The translations under genes were made by a program, and so were the position numbers. Shown here in pieces: positions 1-8,460 of a stretch of 64,000 bases of DNA. The notes under the pieces are model-generated. The model did not search any database and was not told the DNA's origin. It saw only the letters and a list, made by a program, of their open reading frames with translations. Each line of letters opens with the position of its first letter. Positions within the stretch are counted from its first letter, which is position 1. This DNA comes from Nostoc sp. NMS2 (GTDB lineage Bacteria; Cyanobacteriota; Cyanobacteriia; Cyanobacteriales; Nostocaceae): contig NZ_JABXKH010000131.1 of assembly GCF_017115105.1 (NCBI RefSeq), positions 52,720 to 116,719 of the forward strand. Direction: 5' to 3'.

Positions 1-1
1 T

Positions 2-1594
2 TTTGCTCCAGAAGCTGGTACTCAGCGGATGCGAGACATCGTAAATAAAGGTTTGACCAATGAAGAATTGTTGCGGGGAGTGAAAACCGCTTGGGAGCAA
101 GGCTGGGATAAAATCAAGTTGTATTTTATGATTGGCTTGCCGGGTGAGACGGATGTTGATGTTTTGGGCATTGCGGAAACAGTCAGCTGGCTACAGCGAG
201 AATGTCGGGGTAAAGGCAGAAAACCCCTAAACTTTAACCTGACAATTTCTAACTTTACGCCCAAGCCCCATACACCATTCCAGTGGCACTCAGTTTCTAC
301 CACTGAATTTAAGCGCAAACAAAACCTGTTGCGGCAAGAATTCCGTCGGATGAAGGGAATAAAGGTAAATTTTACCGATGTCCGCATTTCGGCAATGGAA
401 GATTTTGTGGGACGAGGCGATCGCAATTTGAGCAAAGTAGTCCGCCGCGCCTGGGAATTGGGTGCAGGGATGGATTCCTGGTATGAAAATTTAGATCGAG
501 CTTTTAGCGCTTGGGGAGATGCGATCGCTCAAGCCGATCTAGATTGGAAATACCGCCAAGTAGAAAATGGCGAATGGAATTTGTTTCACGCACAAGAGCA
601 GAACAAATCGCCAGATGCGGAAAATACCCCACAGACGCGATTAATCGCGTTCCCAAGTACAGACGCGATTAATCGCATTTCTCCCCACTCCCTCGATACT
701 CCCCTACCTTGGGATCATATTGATACCGGGATTGATAAAAACTGGCTCAAAGAAGACTTGCAACGTGCCTTAGCAGCCGCAATTGTACCCGACTGCTCTT
801 TTGAAGGTTGTTCTCACTGTGGCGTATGTGGAACCGACTTTGGCCATAACGTCGTGATTGCACCACCTGTTATCCCACAATTCGCTGGCGAGTTTGTTCC
901 CAACACAACCAAGGCACAACGACTACGAGTTTGGTTTGGAAAACAAGGTAACATGGCTTTGGTAAGCCACCTAGATTTAATCCGTCTGTTTGACCGAGTT
1001 GTGCGGCGAGCAGGCTTGCCAATTGCTTTTACTGGTGGGTTTCATCCAATGCCGCGAATTTCTGTAGCAACTGCATTGGCTCTAGGGGCTACTAGTAGTG
1101 GTGAAATTGCGGATTTTGAGTTAACTGTACCAGTGGATATCGATATTTTTCGAGAAGAATTGGTTCGGGAAATGCCCACAGACATACCTATATATAATGT
1201 GGAGCAGATAGATTTAAAAACTCCGGCAGCTACTCAACTGTTAGAAACCGCAGAATATTTAATTACCGTAGCAGCACTTGAAGAAACAACACCTATACAA
1301 TGGCAAAACTGGATTGATACCATCAAAGCAAAAGATGAGCTTTGGTACGAGCATACAACAAAGTCAGGCAAGAGCCAGTTAATAAATCTGCGCGATCGCT
1401 TATTTGAACTGGAATTAATAGAAACCCACAAAGGCATTGCAGAATCTATATCTGTTATCCGTTATGTAGGTAGCTATCGCCAAGATGGTTTTCTATTGCG
1501 TCCTGAACAAATCCTGTTTATGCTAGGGACAGTGGCTAGTGGAGAATTTCAACTCCTACACATCCACCGCAATCGGCTAATTTTAGCGGTATAA
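2..1594 (+). CDS. Radical SAM / DUF2344 fusion protein, 3' part
   Basis: Partial gene: the frame is open through the left edge and the first visible residues (FAPEAGTQRM) are the late part of a radical SAM barrel, so the B12-binding region and the CxxxCxxC cluster lie outside the window. About 530 residues are visible. They comprise the end of the radical SAM domain, a variable linker, a Cys-rich stretch (CSHCGVCGTD, near 800-830) and a C-terminal DUF2344 domain from about 920 on (VWFGKQGNMALVSHLD). This is the long cyanobacterial form of the TIGR03960/TIGR03936 fusion; its substrate is unknown to me. Odd point: the linker at about 631-680 is encoded by two copies of a palindromic repeat that is intergenic elsewhere in this window. 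It is upstream of and co-directional with RNase E, but separated by 850 bp. Confidence 0.85.
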   Translation, partial: FAPEAGTQRMRDIVNKGLTNEELLRGVKTAWEQGWDKIKLYFMIGLPGETDVDVLGIAETVSWLQRECRGKGRKPLNFNLTISNFTPKPHTPFQWHSVSTTEFKRKQNLLRQEFRRMKGIKVNFTDVRISAMEDFVGRGDRNLSKVVRRAWELGAGMDSWYENLDRAFSAWGDAIAQADLDWKYRQVENGEWNLFHAQEQNKSPDAENTPQTRLIAFPSTDAINRISPHSLDTPLPWDHIDTGIDKNWLKEDLQRALAAAIVPDCSFEGCSHCGVCGTDFGHNVVIAPPVIPQFAGEFVPNTTKAQRLRVWFGKQGNMALVSHLDLIRLFDRVVRRAGLPIAFTGGFHPMPRISVATALALGATSSGEIADFELTVPVDIDIFREELVREMPTDIPIYNVEQIDLKTPAATQLLETAEYLITVAALEETTPIQWQNWIDTIKAKDELWYEHTTKSGKSQLINLRDRLFELELIETHKGIAESISVIRYVGSYRQDGFLLRPEQILFMLGTVASGEFQLLHIHRNRLILAV

Positions 1595-2447
1595 TCCCTG
1601 TAGGGCAGCTTGCTAGTAGTTGTCCTAACATGATACATCGTCGGAATTGATTTTTAGCAAGGTTGCGTTAGAATGGGGTGAAGAGAATTTTTCTGGCGCT
1701 GCATTGAATTAGCTGGTTCACTACCCTGGTGTTCAGGGGGCAAAAGCAAAGATATTAGAGTGCAACTTCTAGGATTTTATCCCAGACAAACTGAGGCAGA
1801 TTAAAGAACACACTCTCTCTCTATAGCTACCTTGTGAATCAGTAACTAACAGCAGGCTCAGTTAGCTTCTCTAAATCCATACTTTTTCAACAACTGCTGA
1901 ATGTCTAACCCCCAGTATTGCCCAAGAGCTAGTGCGTTACTCATCTAGAGTTGTTCGCCCTTGTTGTTACCGTAGGGTAAACAACTGCTGTAGGTTAAGC
2001 CAATTTGCAGACGTTCACCAGACGCGCAAAGCGCCGCTTAAAAGTAGGGTAGCAGCTGGCGTTGCTGAGTATAACCCTTAAGAATAAATCCAGGGAATGG
2101 AAAATAGAAATAGTTTCTTTTTCTTAACGACTTCAGTAGGTTACTCTCAAAAAAAGCTTCCTGAGTTAAAAACTCACTCAGGATTCAGAACTTTCAACTC
2201 AGAACTCTCTTCATTGAGAGGATTGCATTGCAAATCAACCATAGACGGTTGATTTAATTGCTTAAACATGCAGCCGTTCTGGAATAATCCGCCGTGAAAA
2301 CGCTCTTAAGAGCGCCAATAGCTATTTAACTTAGAACATCAGGTTTGCGATTTTTATCATCAGTAGCGCCTTTTGAGGGTTGCAAGGGCAACAAAGGTAT
2401 AACAAACCCCCAGACCTATTGGTGCTGCCAATTTTTGAGGAAATTGA
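1595..2447. other. Long spacer and probable 5' leader of rne
   Basis: This 853-bp stretch has no convincing gene. A 14-bp perfect palindrome, CGCTCTTAAGAGCG, lies at 2301-2314, about 135 bp before the rne start. Minus-strand reading of about 1860-1945 gives a 27-residue open stretch ending at a stop, which I do not recognise. Cyanobacterial rne transcripts are known to carry long 5' untranslated regions used for autoregulation; I infer that the promoter-distal half here has that role, but no promoter could be fixed. Confidence 0.4.
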
Positions 2448-4610
2448 ATGCCAAAACAAATTATCATCGCGGAGCAGCACCAAATTGCTGCTGTCTTTTC
2501 CGAAGATCAAATACAGGAACTCGTTGTTGCTACCGGTCATCATCAAATAGGTGATATCTACTTAGGGGTAGTAGAAAACGTACTACCTGGGATAGATGCG
2601 GCTTTTGTGAATATTGGCGACCCAGAGCGTAACGGTTTTATTCATGTCACCGACTTGGGGCCATTGAAGCTAAAGCGTACCGCAGCAGCCATTACAGAAC
2701 TATTAGCACCACAGCAGAAAGTTTTGGTGCAAGTAATGAAAGAGCCAACGGGAACAAAAGGGCCCAGGCTCACGGGTAATATCACCTTACCCGGACGCTA
2801 CGTAGTACTGATGCCTTATGGTAGAGGGGTAAATTTATCCCGACGAATTAAAAGTGAAAGTGAGCGCAACCGCTTGCGGGCACTAGCGATTTTGGTCAAA
2901 CCGGCGGGAATGGGTTTGCTCGTGCGTACAGAAGCCGAAGGCAAACCAGAAGAAGCGATTATGGAAGATTTGGAGTTGCTGCAAAAGCAATGGGAGGCGA
3001 TTCAGCAGGAAGCGCATTCTACCCGTGCCCCAGCACTACTCAACCGAGACGATGACTTTATCCAGCGCGTATTGCGGGATATGTACGGCGCGGATGTCAA
3101 TCGGATTGTCGTAGATTCCAGTACTGGTTTGAAGCGTGTCAAACAGTACTTGCAGAATTGGAGTGGCGGTCAAACACCGCAAGGATTGTTGATCGATCAT
3201 CACCGCGATCGCTCCCCAATTTTAGAGTATTTCCGCATCAGTGCTGCCATTCGAGAAGCCCTGAAACCAAGAGTAGACCTACCTTCTGGAGGTTATATCA
3301 TCATCGAGCCAACGGAGGCACTAACCGTAATCGATGTTAACTCAGGTTCCTTCACGCGATCGGCAACAGCTAGAGAAACAGTTTTGTGGACAAACTGCGA
3401 AGCTGCAACCGAAATTGCTCGCCAGTTGCGTCTGCGGAATATCGCCGGAGTGATTGTCGTTGATTTTATTGATATGGAATCACGACGTGACCAACTGCAA
3501 GTTCTCGAACACTTTAATAAAGGACTCAAAGCAGACAAAGCTCGTCCCCAGATTGCTCAACTTACGGAACTGGGTTTAGTAGAACTGACCCGCAAACGTC
3601 AGGGTCAAAATATTTACGAATTGTTTGGTGAAACTTGTCCCACGTGCGGCGGTTTAGGGCATACTGTGCGTCTGCCTGGAGAACTCGAAAACCGATTACC
3701 AATACCCGCAGAAACACCAGAGCGTGAGCGTTTTGTATCCCTACCTCACCGAGAACCACGTCAGCCAGCTGCCCGCGTCCCGGAACCACGAGAAAGAGAA
3801 ACTTATGATGGGTTTGGGGAAGCATTTGAAGGCGACTCGGAATCGGCTAACCTAAATCTGATTAATCATCCTAGTTATCAAGAACTTAATGATAATAAGC
3901 GTCGTACCCGCACTCGCCGCAGTCGAATTGGCATCAATGGGTTAAACGGGAAAGATGAATCTCGGGTTATTGCCAATCCACTAGCTTTTGTCAACGAGCC
4001 AGATTTAGACCTTGATATAGAACCAGAATTAGGAGTTATACCAGAAATTCCCTCACCCACCCTTGGTAAACCAGGTTGGAATGAAAGAGTAGAGCGCACT
4101 GTAGAGCGTGCTAAAGTTATCAAGGCAGAACCAGTTAAACCAGTGGTAGAACCACCGGAGATTAGAACTGTAGAAATGAGCCTCCCAGAACAGGATATGT
4201 TTGCCTTGATGGGAATATCTCCCTTGGTGAAGTTAGAGCAAGAGGTTAAAAATACCAAATCTGTGATTATTAATGTGATTCAGCCTGGTCAAGTGCGAAC
4301 GACTCCAACTGAATCCATCTCAGAATCACCTATTGCCCAAAAAGTAACACCTGAAGTAGTTGCAACTAAGTTACCAATACCAAAAGTTATTGAGCCAGAA
4401 CAAAAATCTTTGATAGAAGAGACAACTGAACCATCTGAGTTGGCTGCCAATCCTTCGGAAAGCTTGTCTGCAAAAGCCTCCGTCAAAGCGATCGCCGATG
4501 AAAGTGATGCAAGCACCGCCAATGCGATCGCAGATGAAAGTGATGCCAACAGCGCCGCCACTGCTAGCCGCCGTCGCCGCCGTCGTTCCTCAGCGATCGA
4601 GGATAATTAA
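2448..4610 (+). CDS. rne: Ribonuclease E/G family endoribonuclease
   Basis: Endoribonuclease that initiates mRNA decay and processes rRNA and tRNA precursors. The 720-residue protein has an S1-type RNA-binding region near residues 35-120. Catalytic aspartates are D296 (in IDVNSG) and D339 (in VDFIDME), 43 residues apart as in E. coli RNase E, followed by the zinc-link CPTC (C397, C400). After about residue 430 it is a low-complexity tail. The tail ends in RRRRRRSSA at 708-716, which matches the cyanobacterial nonapeptide reported to bind polynucleotide phosphorylase. Just before it is a two-unit 12-residue repeat (AIADESDA...) whose DNA begins each time with GCGATCGC. The start follows a GAGG-like site, and rnhB follows after 8 bp. 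Confidence 0.96.
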   Translation: MPKQIIIAEQHQIAAVFSEDQIQELVVATGHHQIGDIYLGVVENVLPGIDAAFVNIGDPERNGFIHVTDLGPLKLKRTAAAITELLAPQQKVLVQVMKEPTGTKGPRLTGNITLPGRYVVLMPYGRGVNLSRRIKSESERNRLRALAILVKPAGMGLLVRTEAEGKPEEAIMEDLELLQKQWEAIQQEAHSTRAPALLNRDDDFIQRVLRDMYGADVNRIVVDSSTGLKRVKQYLQNWSGGQTPQGLLIDHHRDRSPILEYFRISAAIREALKPRVDLPSGGYIIIEPTEALTVIDVNSGSFTRSATARETVLWTNCEAATEIARQLRLRNIAGVIVVDFIDMESRRDQLQVLEHFNKGLKADKARPQIAQLTELGLVELTRKRQGQNIYELFGETCPTCGGLGHTVRLPGELENRLPIPAETPERERFVSLPHREPRQPAARVPEPRERETYDGFGEAFEGDSESANLNLINHPSYQELNDNKRRTRTRRSRIGINGLNGKDESRVIANPLAFVNEPDLDLDIEPELGVIPEIPSPTLGKPGWNERVERTVERAKVIKAEPVKPVVEPPEIRTVEMSLPEQDMFALMGISPLVKLEQEVKNTKSVIINVIQPGQVRTTPTESISESPIAQKVTPEVVATKLPIPKVIEPEQKSLIEETTEPSELAANPSESLSAKASVKAIADESDASTANAIADESDANSAATASRRRRRRSSAIEDN

Positions 4611-4618
4611 TTTGCTTT

Positions 4619-5275
4619 ATGGTAGAAACATCGCCAACGCCCTTGGAACAATCCAATTGGCTGGAGTTTTCTACCTTGTCAGAGATTCCAGGATTGGTTG
4701 CAGGTGTGGATGAAGTAGGGCGAGGCGCTCTATTTGGCCCGGTGGTGGCGGCAGCAGTGATCCTCCCAGATCATGCTTTGCCAATACTGATGGCAGCTAA
4801 AATTAAAGACAGTAAACAGTTGTCTAGTTCTCGGAGAACTGAGCTAGCACAGCAAATTTGTGGGCTGGCTATAGACTGGAAAATTGGGTTTGCTTCTACT
4901 GCCGAAATTGACAAGATAAATATTTTGCAAGCGACGCTGTTAGCAATGAAGCGGGCTGTACTGAAGTTAAAAGTACAGCCCGCACTATGCTTGGTTGATG
5001 GCAATCAGTCAATCAAAAACTTGCTATTGCCACAACAAACAATAGTTAAGGGGGACGAGCGATCGCTCACTATTGCCTCTGCTAGTATTGTTGCCAAGGT
5101 TTGGCGTGACGATCTGGTACTACGTCTAGCATTGAAATACCCTATGTACAACCTAGAGCGTAATAAGGGTTATGGTAGCCAACGGCATTTGCTGGCTCTG
5201 CAACAATACGGGCCATCGCCCCTACATCGTCAGTCTTTTCGTCCTTGCCAAATCAAAGTATTGAACACTGAGTGA
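4619..5275 (+). CDS. rnhB: Ribonuclease HII
   Basis: Removes ribonucleotides misincorporated in DNA and degrades RNA in RNA-DNA hybrids. The 218-residue product carries the RNase HII signature GVDEVGRG with metal-binding D31 and E32, a KDSKQL motif, a third acidic residue D127 in LVDGNQ, and a conserved region ending in GYGSQRH. The length is normal for the family, apart from a short N-terminal extension of about 25 residues. It starts 8 bp after the rne stop, so the two RNA-cleaving enzymes are very probably cotranscribed. It converges with the DUF1997 gene, with only 8 bp between the two stop codons. Confidence 0.95.
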   Translation: MVETSPTPLEQSNWLEFSTLSEIPGLVAGVDEVGRGALFGPVVAAAVILPDHALPILMAAKIKDSKQLSSSRRTELAQQICGLAIDWKIGFASTAEIDKINILQATLLAMKRAVLKLKVQPALCLVDGNQSIKNLLLPQQTIVKGDERSLTIASASIVAKVWRDDLVLRLALKYPMYNLERNKGYGSQRHLLALQQYGPSPLHRQSFRPCQIKVLNTE

Positions 5276-5283
5276 TTAAATGA

Positions 5284-5871
5284 TTACTCAGGATTCAAGA
5301 TTGGCAATTCGGTACTGTCACTGTCAAGTCCTCTATCTTTAGTTTGTGATATCACCCAGTTGCGATAATCAGCCAAAAGTTGATTTAATAACCGTTGCTT
5401 AACCGACAACAGCACGCTTTTGAGCAAACCATTACCAGTAGCTTCTAAAATTGGCTTAGGAGTAAAGGAAAATGGCGGTGGTAAATCCACCAGCACTTCT
5501 AAATCAGCCCTTCCTTGCAGACGAGTGCCAGTGCTAAACTCTTTGGGAGACAAATGTCCTTTTAAATTAAGGGCAAAGCGCTGGTTAATATACTCGAAAC
5601 CCAGGATTTCACAGCCTAGCGATCGCAAATAAATTATTCCATTTGATTCTGCCCAAACTCTCATGTCTACAGTCGGTTGAATACTTAATGACATAAAAGT
5701 GAGCGGACGCATTTTCAAGCGAAATACTTCCTCGGAAAGCTGCTGAGTCCTGGTGTTGTCAGCCAAAGCCTTAACTAGACGTTGGGGCTGACGCAAGTAG
5801 TGCTGAATGTGAATAGGCTGCTCTGGAACAGCGATTTCAACCGATTGGGAGGCAGTAAACCGGGTAGCCAT
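5284..5871 (-). CDS. DUF1997 family protein
   Basis: A 195-residue soluble protein matching the DUF1997 family of cyanobacteria and plant plastids, which I recognise from the overall pattern (IQHYLRQPQRLVKAL near residue 23, VEVFRLKMRPL-type region near 50-60, and an LPPPFSFTPKPILE-like segment before a C-terminal helix). Function is unknown; no catalytic motif or signal peptide is visible. It is converged on by rnhB and diverges from pheA across a 276-bp AT-rich spacer, so it is probably transcribed alone. The neighbourhood rne-rnhB-DUF1997-pheA looks like a conserved cyanobacterial arrangement, as I remember it. Confidence 0.8.
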   Translation of the reverse strand: MATRFTASQSVEIAVPEQPIHIQHYLRQPQRLVKALADNTRTQQLSEEVFRLKMRPLTFMSLSIQPTVDMRVWAESNGIIYLRSLGCEILGFEYINQRFALNLKGHLSPKEFSTGTRLQGRADLEVLVDLPPPFSFTPKPILEATGNGLLKSVLLSVKQRLLNQLLADYRNWVISQTKDRGLDSDSTELPILNPE

Positions 5872-6147
5872 GAGCGGATAAAAATATCTGTCTTTTAATT
5901 TTAATATTTTTTAACAACTTAAATCTAATTATTAGAAAAGTACAAAATTATCGTTGCTTATCAGCTATACAGCATTAGCAAAAATTTGGTACGCTCATTA
6001 CTATCTTTAGTACAAGAAATATAGATTAGGACTAGCCCCTTTTAGAGATAACAGTTTTTACCAAGAGTAAATATTGAATATATTTGCCAAAGCCAAAATA
6101 TCATAATCTCTGTTTATACATTAGACTCACAACTCAAGGCTAAAGGC

Positions 6148-7023
6148 ATGACTCTATCGATTGCACATTTAGGGCCTCCCGGCACTTACGCAGAACAAGC
6201 AGCTGTTCTTTATGTCAACTGGTTGATTAAAAGTAGGGGAGTTGAAGCTACGTTATCTCCCTATCCCACAATATCGCAGTCACTGCACGCCGTTGCTGAT
6301 GGTCAAGCTCACCTAGCTGTTGTGCCAGTGGAAAATTCTATTGAAGGGAGTGTTACCACAACACTGGATACACTCTGGCAGTTAGATAGTTTGCGAATTC
6401 AGTTGGCTTTGGTATTACCCATTGCCCATACGTTAATCTCCTGTGCGTCTAGCTTAGATAAAATTAAAACTATTTATTCTCACCCACAAGCTTTGGCACA
6501 ATGTCAGAGATGGTTAGAGCGATTTCTCTCGACTGTACAGATTATTCCCAGCAACTCTACAACCGAAGCACTACAGCGATTGGAGCAAGATACAACAACA
6601 GCAGCGATCGCTTCTAGTAGAGCGGCTCAACTCTACAACCTGCCCATACTTGCCACTGGTATTAACGACTATCCAGAAAACTGTACTCGTTTTTGGGTAG
6701 TAAGTCAGGGTGAGGCGGACGCTAGATACCAGACATCAACAACACCTACCAGTCATACATCGCTAGCTTTTAGTATGCCTGCTAACACACCCGGTGCATT
6801 AGTCAAACCTTTGCAAATCTTTGCTCAACTAGGAATTAACCTTAGCCGGATTGAATCTCGTCCGACGAAGCGATCGCTAGGCGAATATTTGTTTTTCATG
6901 GATTTAGAAGTGGATGCCAAGGAAGCACAAATGCAATCTGCTTTAGCAGAATTAACTACCCACACAGAAATTTTAAAAATTCTTGGCGCTTACAATGTTT
7001 TGCCGATCAGCGCTGTTACTTGA
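6148..7023 (+). CDS. pheA: Prephenate dehydratase
   Basis: Converts prephenate to phenylpyruvate in phenylalanine synthesis. The 291-residue protein has the monofunctional two-domain layout. The periplasmic-binding-like PDT domain (residues 1 to about 185) carries GPPGTYAEQAA, ENSIEGSVTTTLD and the catalytic-region motif NCTRFWVV. A C-terminal ACT domain with the ESRPTK phenylalanine-binding motif follows, from about residue 205. No chorismate mutase domain is fused. The start ATG lies close behind AAGG. A short linker near residues 188-197 is Thr/Ser-rich. Feedback inhibition by phenylalanine is expected from the ACT domain but not shown by sequence alone. Confidence 0.95.
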   Translation: MTLSIAHLGPPGTYAEQAAVLYVNWLIKSRGVEATLSPYPTISQSLHAVADGQAHLAVVPVENSIEGSVTTTLDTLWQLDSLRIQLALVLPIAHTLISCASSLDKIKTIYSHPQALAQCQRWLERFLSTVQIIPSNSTTEALQRLEQDTTTAAIASSRAAQLYNLPILATGINDYPENCTRFWVVSQGEADARYQTSTTPTSHTSLAFSMPANTPGALVKPLQIFAQLGINLSRIESRPTKRSLGEYLFFMDLEVDAKEAQMQSALAELTTHTEILKILGAYNVLPISAVT

Positions 7024-7119
7024 GAAGTTAAGAGTTATCAGTTATCAGCTAGGGACTACAAATTATAAATTGCCAATATTTTATTTTTTGTTATTTTTCC
7101 TAACTTCTAACTGCTGTAC

Positions 7120-7139
7120 AGACGTGATTAATCACGTCT
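7120..7139. repeat. Palindromic repeat, AGACG(T/C)GATTAATC family
   Basis: The 20-bp perfect palindrome AGACGTGATTAATCACGTCT lies between the convergent pheA and Lon-domain genes. The same family appears at 35161-35178 (GACGCGATTAATCGCGTC) and, in coding DNA, at about 634-651 and 661-678. It could form a loopless cruciform or act as a bidirectional terminator-like structure, but no T-tract follows. Confidence 0.7.
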
Positions 7140-7146
7140 CTACTCA

Positions 7147-7794
7147 TCACTTTTCGTTAAATGTGTCTTTGAGAACAGCGCGAGCTGCCAAGTGATTCCG
7201 AGTAGAAGTTAAAATTTCTGCTTCTCGCTCTAGACGAGTTGCAGTATCTTGCATTTCTAGCAATAACTGTTGCTCTGCGGCTACATTATAAAGATTACTC
7301 GCTACCCAATAAGATAACTCTCTTGGTAGGTCAGGTAAATCTTCTGGCAGTTCGATATTTTTTTCGGTTAATTTGGCTGATAGACGCACAACATCTTTCA
7401 GGAGTTGTTCTACTTCAGTTGACAAAGGTCGCAAATCTTTAGCCGATGGTTGGTCTTCAATCCACTCAACTAAGCCAACCATGTATGGCTTTTCACGAAC
7501 ATACTCTAATACACGAAATCTTTGCTGCCCTAAAGTCAACATCTTGATCCGATCGTCTGGCAGCCGTTGATGATGAACGATTTCTGCACAACAACCAGTG
7601 TTTGCAATTGTCCGTTTAACAGGATCGACCATCAAAACACCGAACCTGCGATCGCTCTCCAAAATCGTGTTCATCATGATTCGGTAGCGAAATTCAAAGA
7701 TGTGTAGAGGCAATGGTCTAGTAGGAAACAGAACTACTTCGGGTAACGGGAATAGAGGTAGTTCACGAACTGCAATTTTAGAAGATGATGTCAT
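7147..7794 (-). CDS. Lon N-terminal (LON substrate-binding) domain protein
   Basis: A 215-residue protein consisting of a stand-alone LON substrate-binding domain. It begins with ELPLFPLPEVVLFPTRPLPLHIFE-type sequence (residues 11-34), continues with FRYRIMMNTI and ends in a helical segment around residues 150-205. There is no AAA+ module and no protease domain, so it is not Lon itself. Stand-alone versions are common in cyanobacteria and many other bacteria, and their function is not settled. The start has an AAGG site upstream. It is downstream of the str operon on the same strand, but a terminator-like hairpin at 7886-7917 separates them. Confidence 0.88.
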   Translation of the reverse strand: MTSSSKIAVRELPLFPLPEVVLFPTRPLPLHIFEFRYRIMMNTILESDRRFGVLMVDPVKRTIANTGCCAEIVHHQRLPDDRIKMLTLGQQRFRVLEYVREKPYMVGLVEWIEDQPSAKDLRPLSTEVEQLLKDVVRLSAKLTEKNIELPEDLPDLPRELSYWVASNLYNVAAEQQLLLEMQDTATRLEREAEILTSTRNHLAARAVLKDTFNEK

Positions 7795-7885
7795 TGTTGC
7801 CTTGGTATAAACTTAATCTTTAAAATTTCTTTTTCTCTGCTTTTCCCGTATTTTGTCTATATTCTATCATTTGTTTCCTAGCTAA

Positions 7886-7917
7886 ATAAAAGCCCTGAGA
7901 TATATTTCTTCAGGGCT
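7886..7917 (-). terminator. Intrinsic terminator after rpsJ
   Basis: Minus-strand hairpin with the perfect 8-bp stem AGCCCTGA/TCAGGGCT (7910-7917 pairing with 7891-7898) and an 11-nt loop, followed on the minus strand by TTTTATTT. It lies about 70 bp beyond the rpsJ stop and is the likely end of the str operon transcript. Confidence 0.7.
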
Positions 7918-7985
7918 ATGTCACTATTTATACTAATGTCTTTTGTCATTTGTCCTTTGCTAATGACCAATGACTAATGACTAAA

Positions 7986-8303
7986 TTAAAGTTTGACTTC
8001 GATATCTACACCCGATGGTAGATCCAATTTCATCAGGGCATCTATAGTCTTAGAAGAAGGCTGGTAAATGTCAATAATCCGGCGATGGGTGCGGGTTTCA
8101 AAGTGTTCCCGTGAATCTTTATCTACGTGAGGCGATCGCAGCACACAATAGATCCGTCGTTTTGTGGGTAAAGGAATTGGGCCTATAGCTGTAGCGTTGG
8201 TGCGGTTAGCTGTGTCTACAATCTTCTCGCAAGATGTATCTAATAAGCGTCGGTCAAAAGCCTGTAAGCGAATTCTAATCTTCTGCTGCTGTAGAGTTGC
8301 CAT
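7986..8303 (-). CDS. rpsJ: 30S ribosomal protein S10
   Basis: Small-subunit ribosomal protein of 105 residues, also the NusE antitermination factor. The sequence [14 protein letters not shown] at the N-terminus, [10 protein letters not shown] in the middle and [13 protein letters not shown] in the loop region are standard S10 motifs, and the length is normal. It is the last gene of the str operon here (rpsL-rpsG-fusA-tuf-rpsJ), as in other cyanobacteria where rpsJ follows tuf instead of heading the S10 operon. A 157-bp spacer containing a hairpin separates it from tuf, so its expression may be set partly by read-through. Confidence 0.97.
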   Translation of the reverse strand: MATLQQQKIRIRLQAFDRRLLDTSCEKIVDTANRTNATAIGPIPLPTKRRIYCVLRSPHVDKDSREHFETRTHRRIIDIYQPSSKTIDALMKLDLPSGVDIEVKL

Positions 8304-8404
8304 CTTTAATTTTCCAGGTTCTAGAGATTTTAGATTCTAGATTTTAGATTTTAGATTTAATCCAAAATCCAAAATCCAAAATCTAAAATTAATTAAGGGA
8401 AGAG

Positions 8405-8442
8405 AAAGGAGCAGAGAGGAATTATATCATCTCTGCTCCTTT
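8405..8442 (-). terminator. Strong hairpin between tuf and rpsJ
   Basis: Perfect 13-bp stem AAAGGAGCAGAGA (8405-8417) paired with 8430-8442 around a 12-nt loop, with a pyrimidine-rich TTCTCTTCCC run following on the minus strand. It begins 18 bp after the tuf stop. It resembles an intrinsic terminator or attenuator that would lower rpsJ relative to tuf. Between it and rpsJ are runs of the heptamer-like repeats AAAATCC and TTTAGAT. Confidence 0.55.
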
Positions 8443-8460
8443 GTTATGAGCAAAAAGGTG

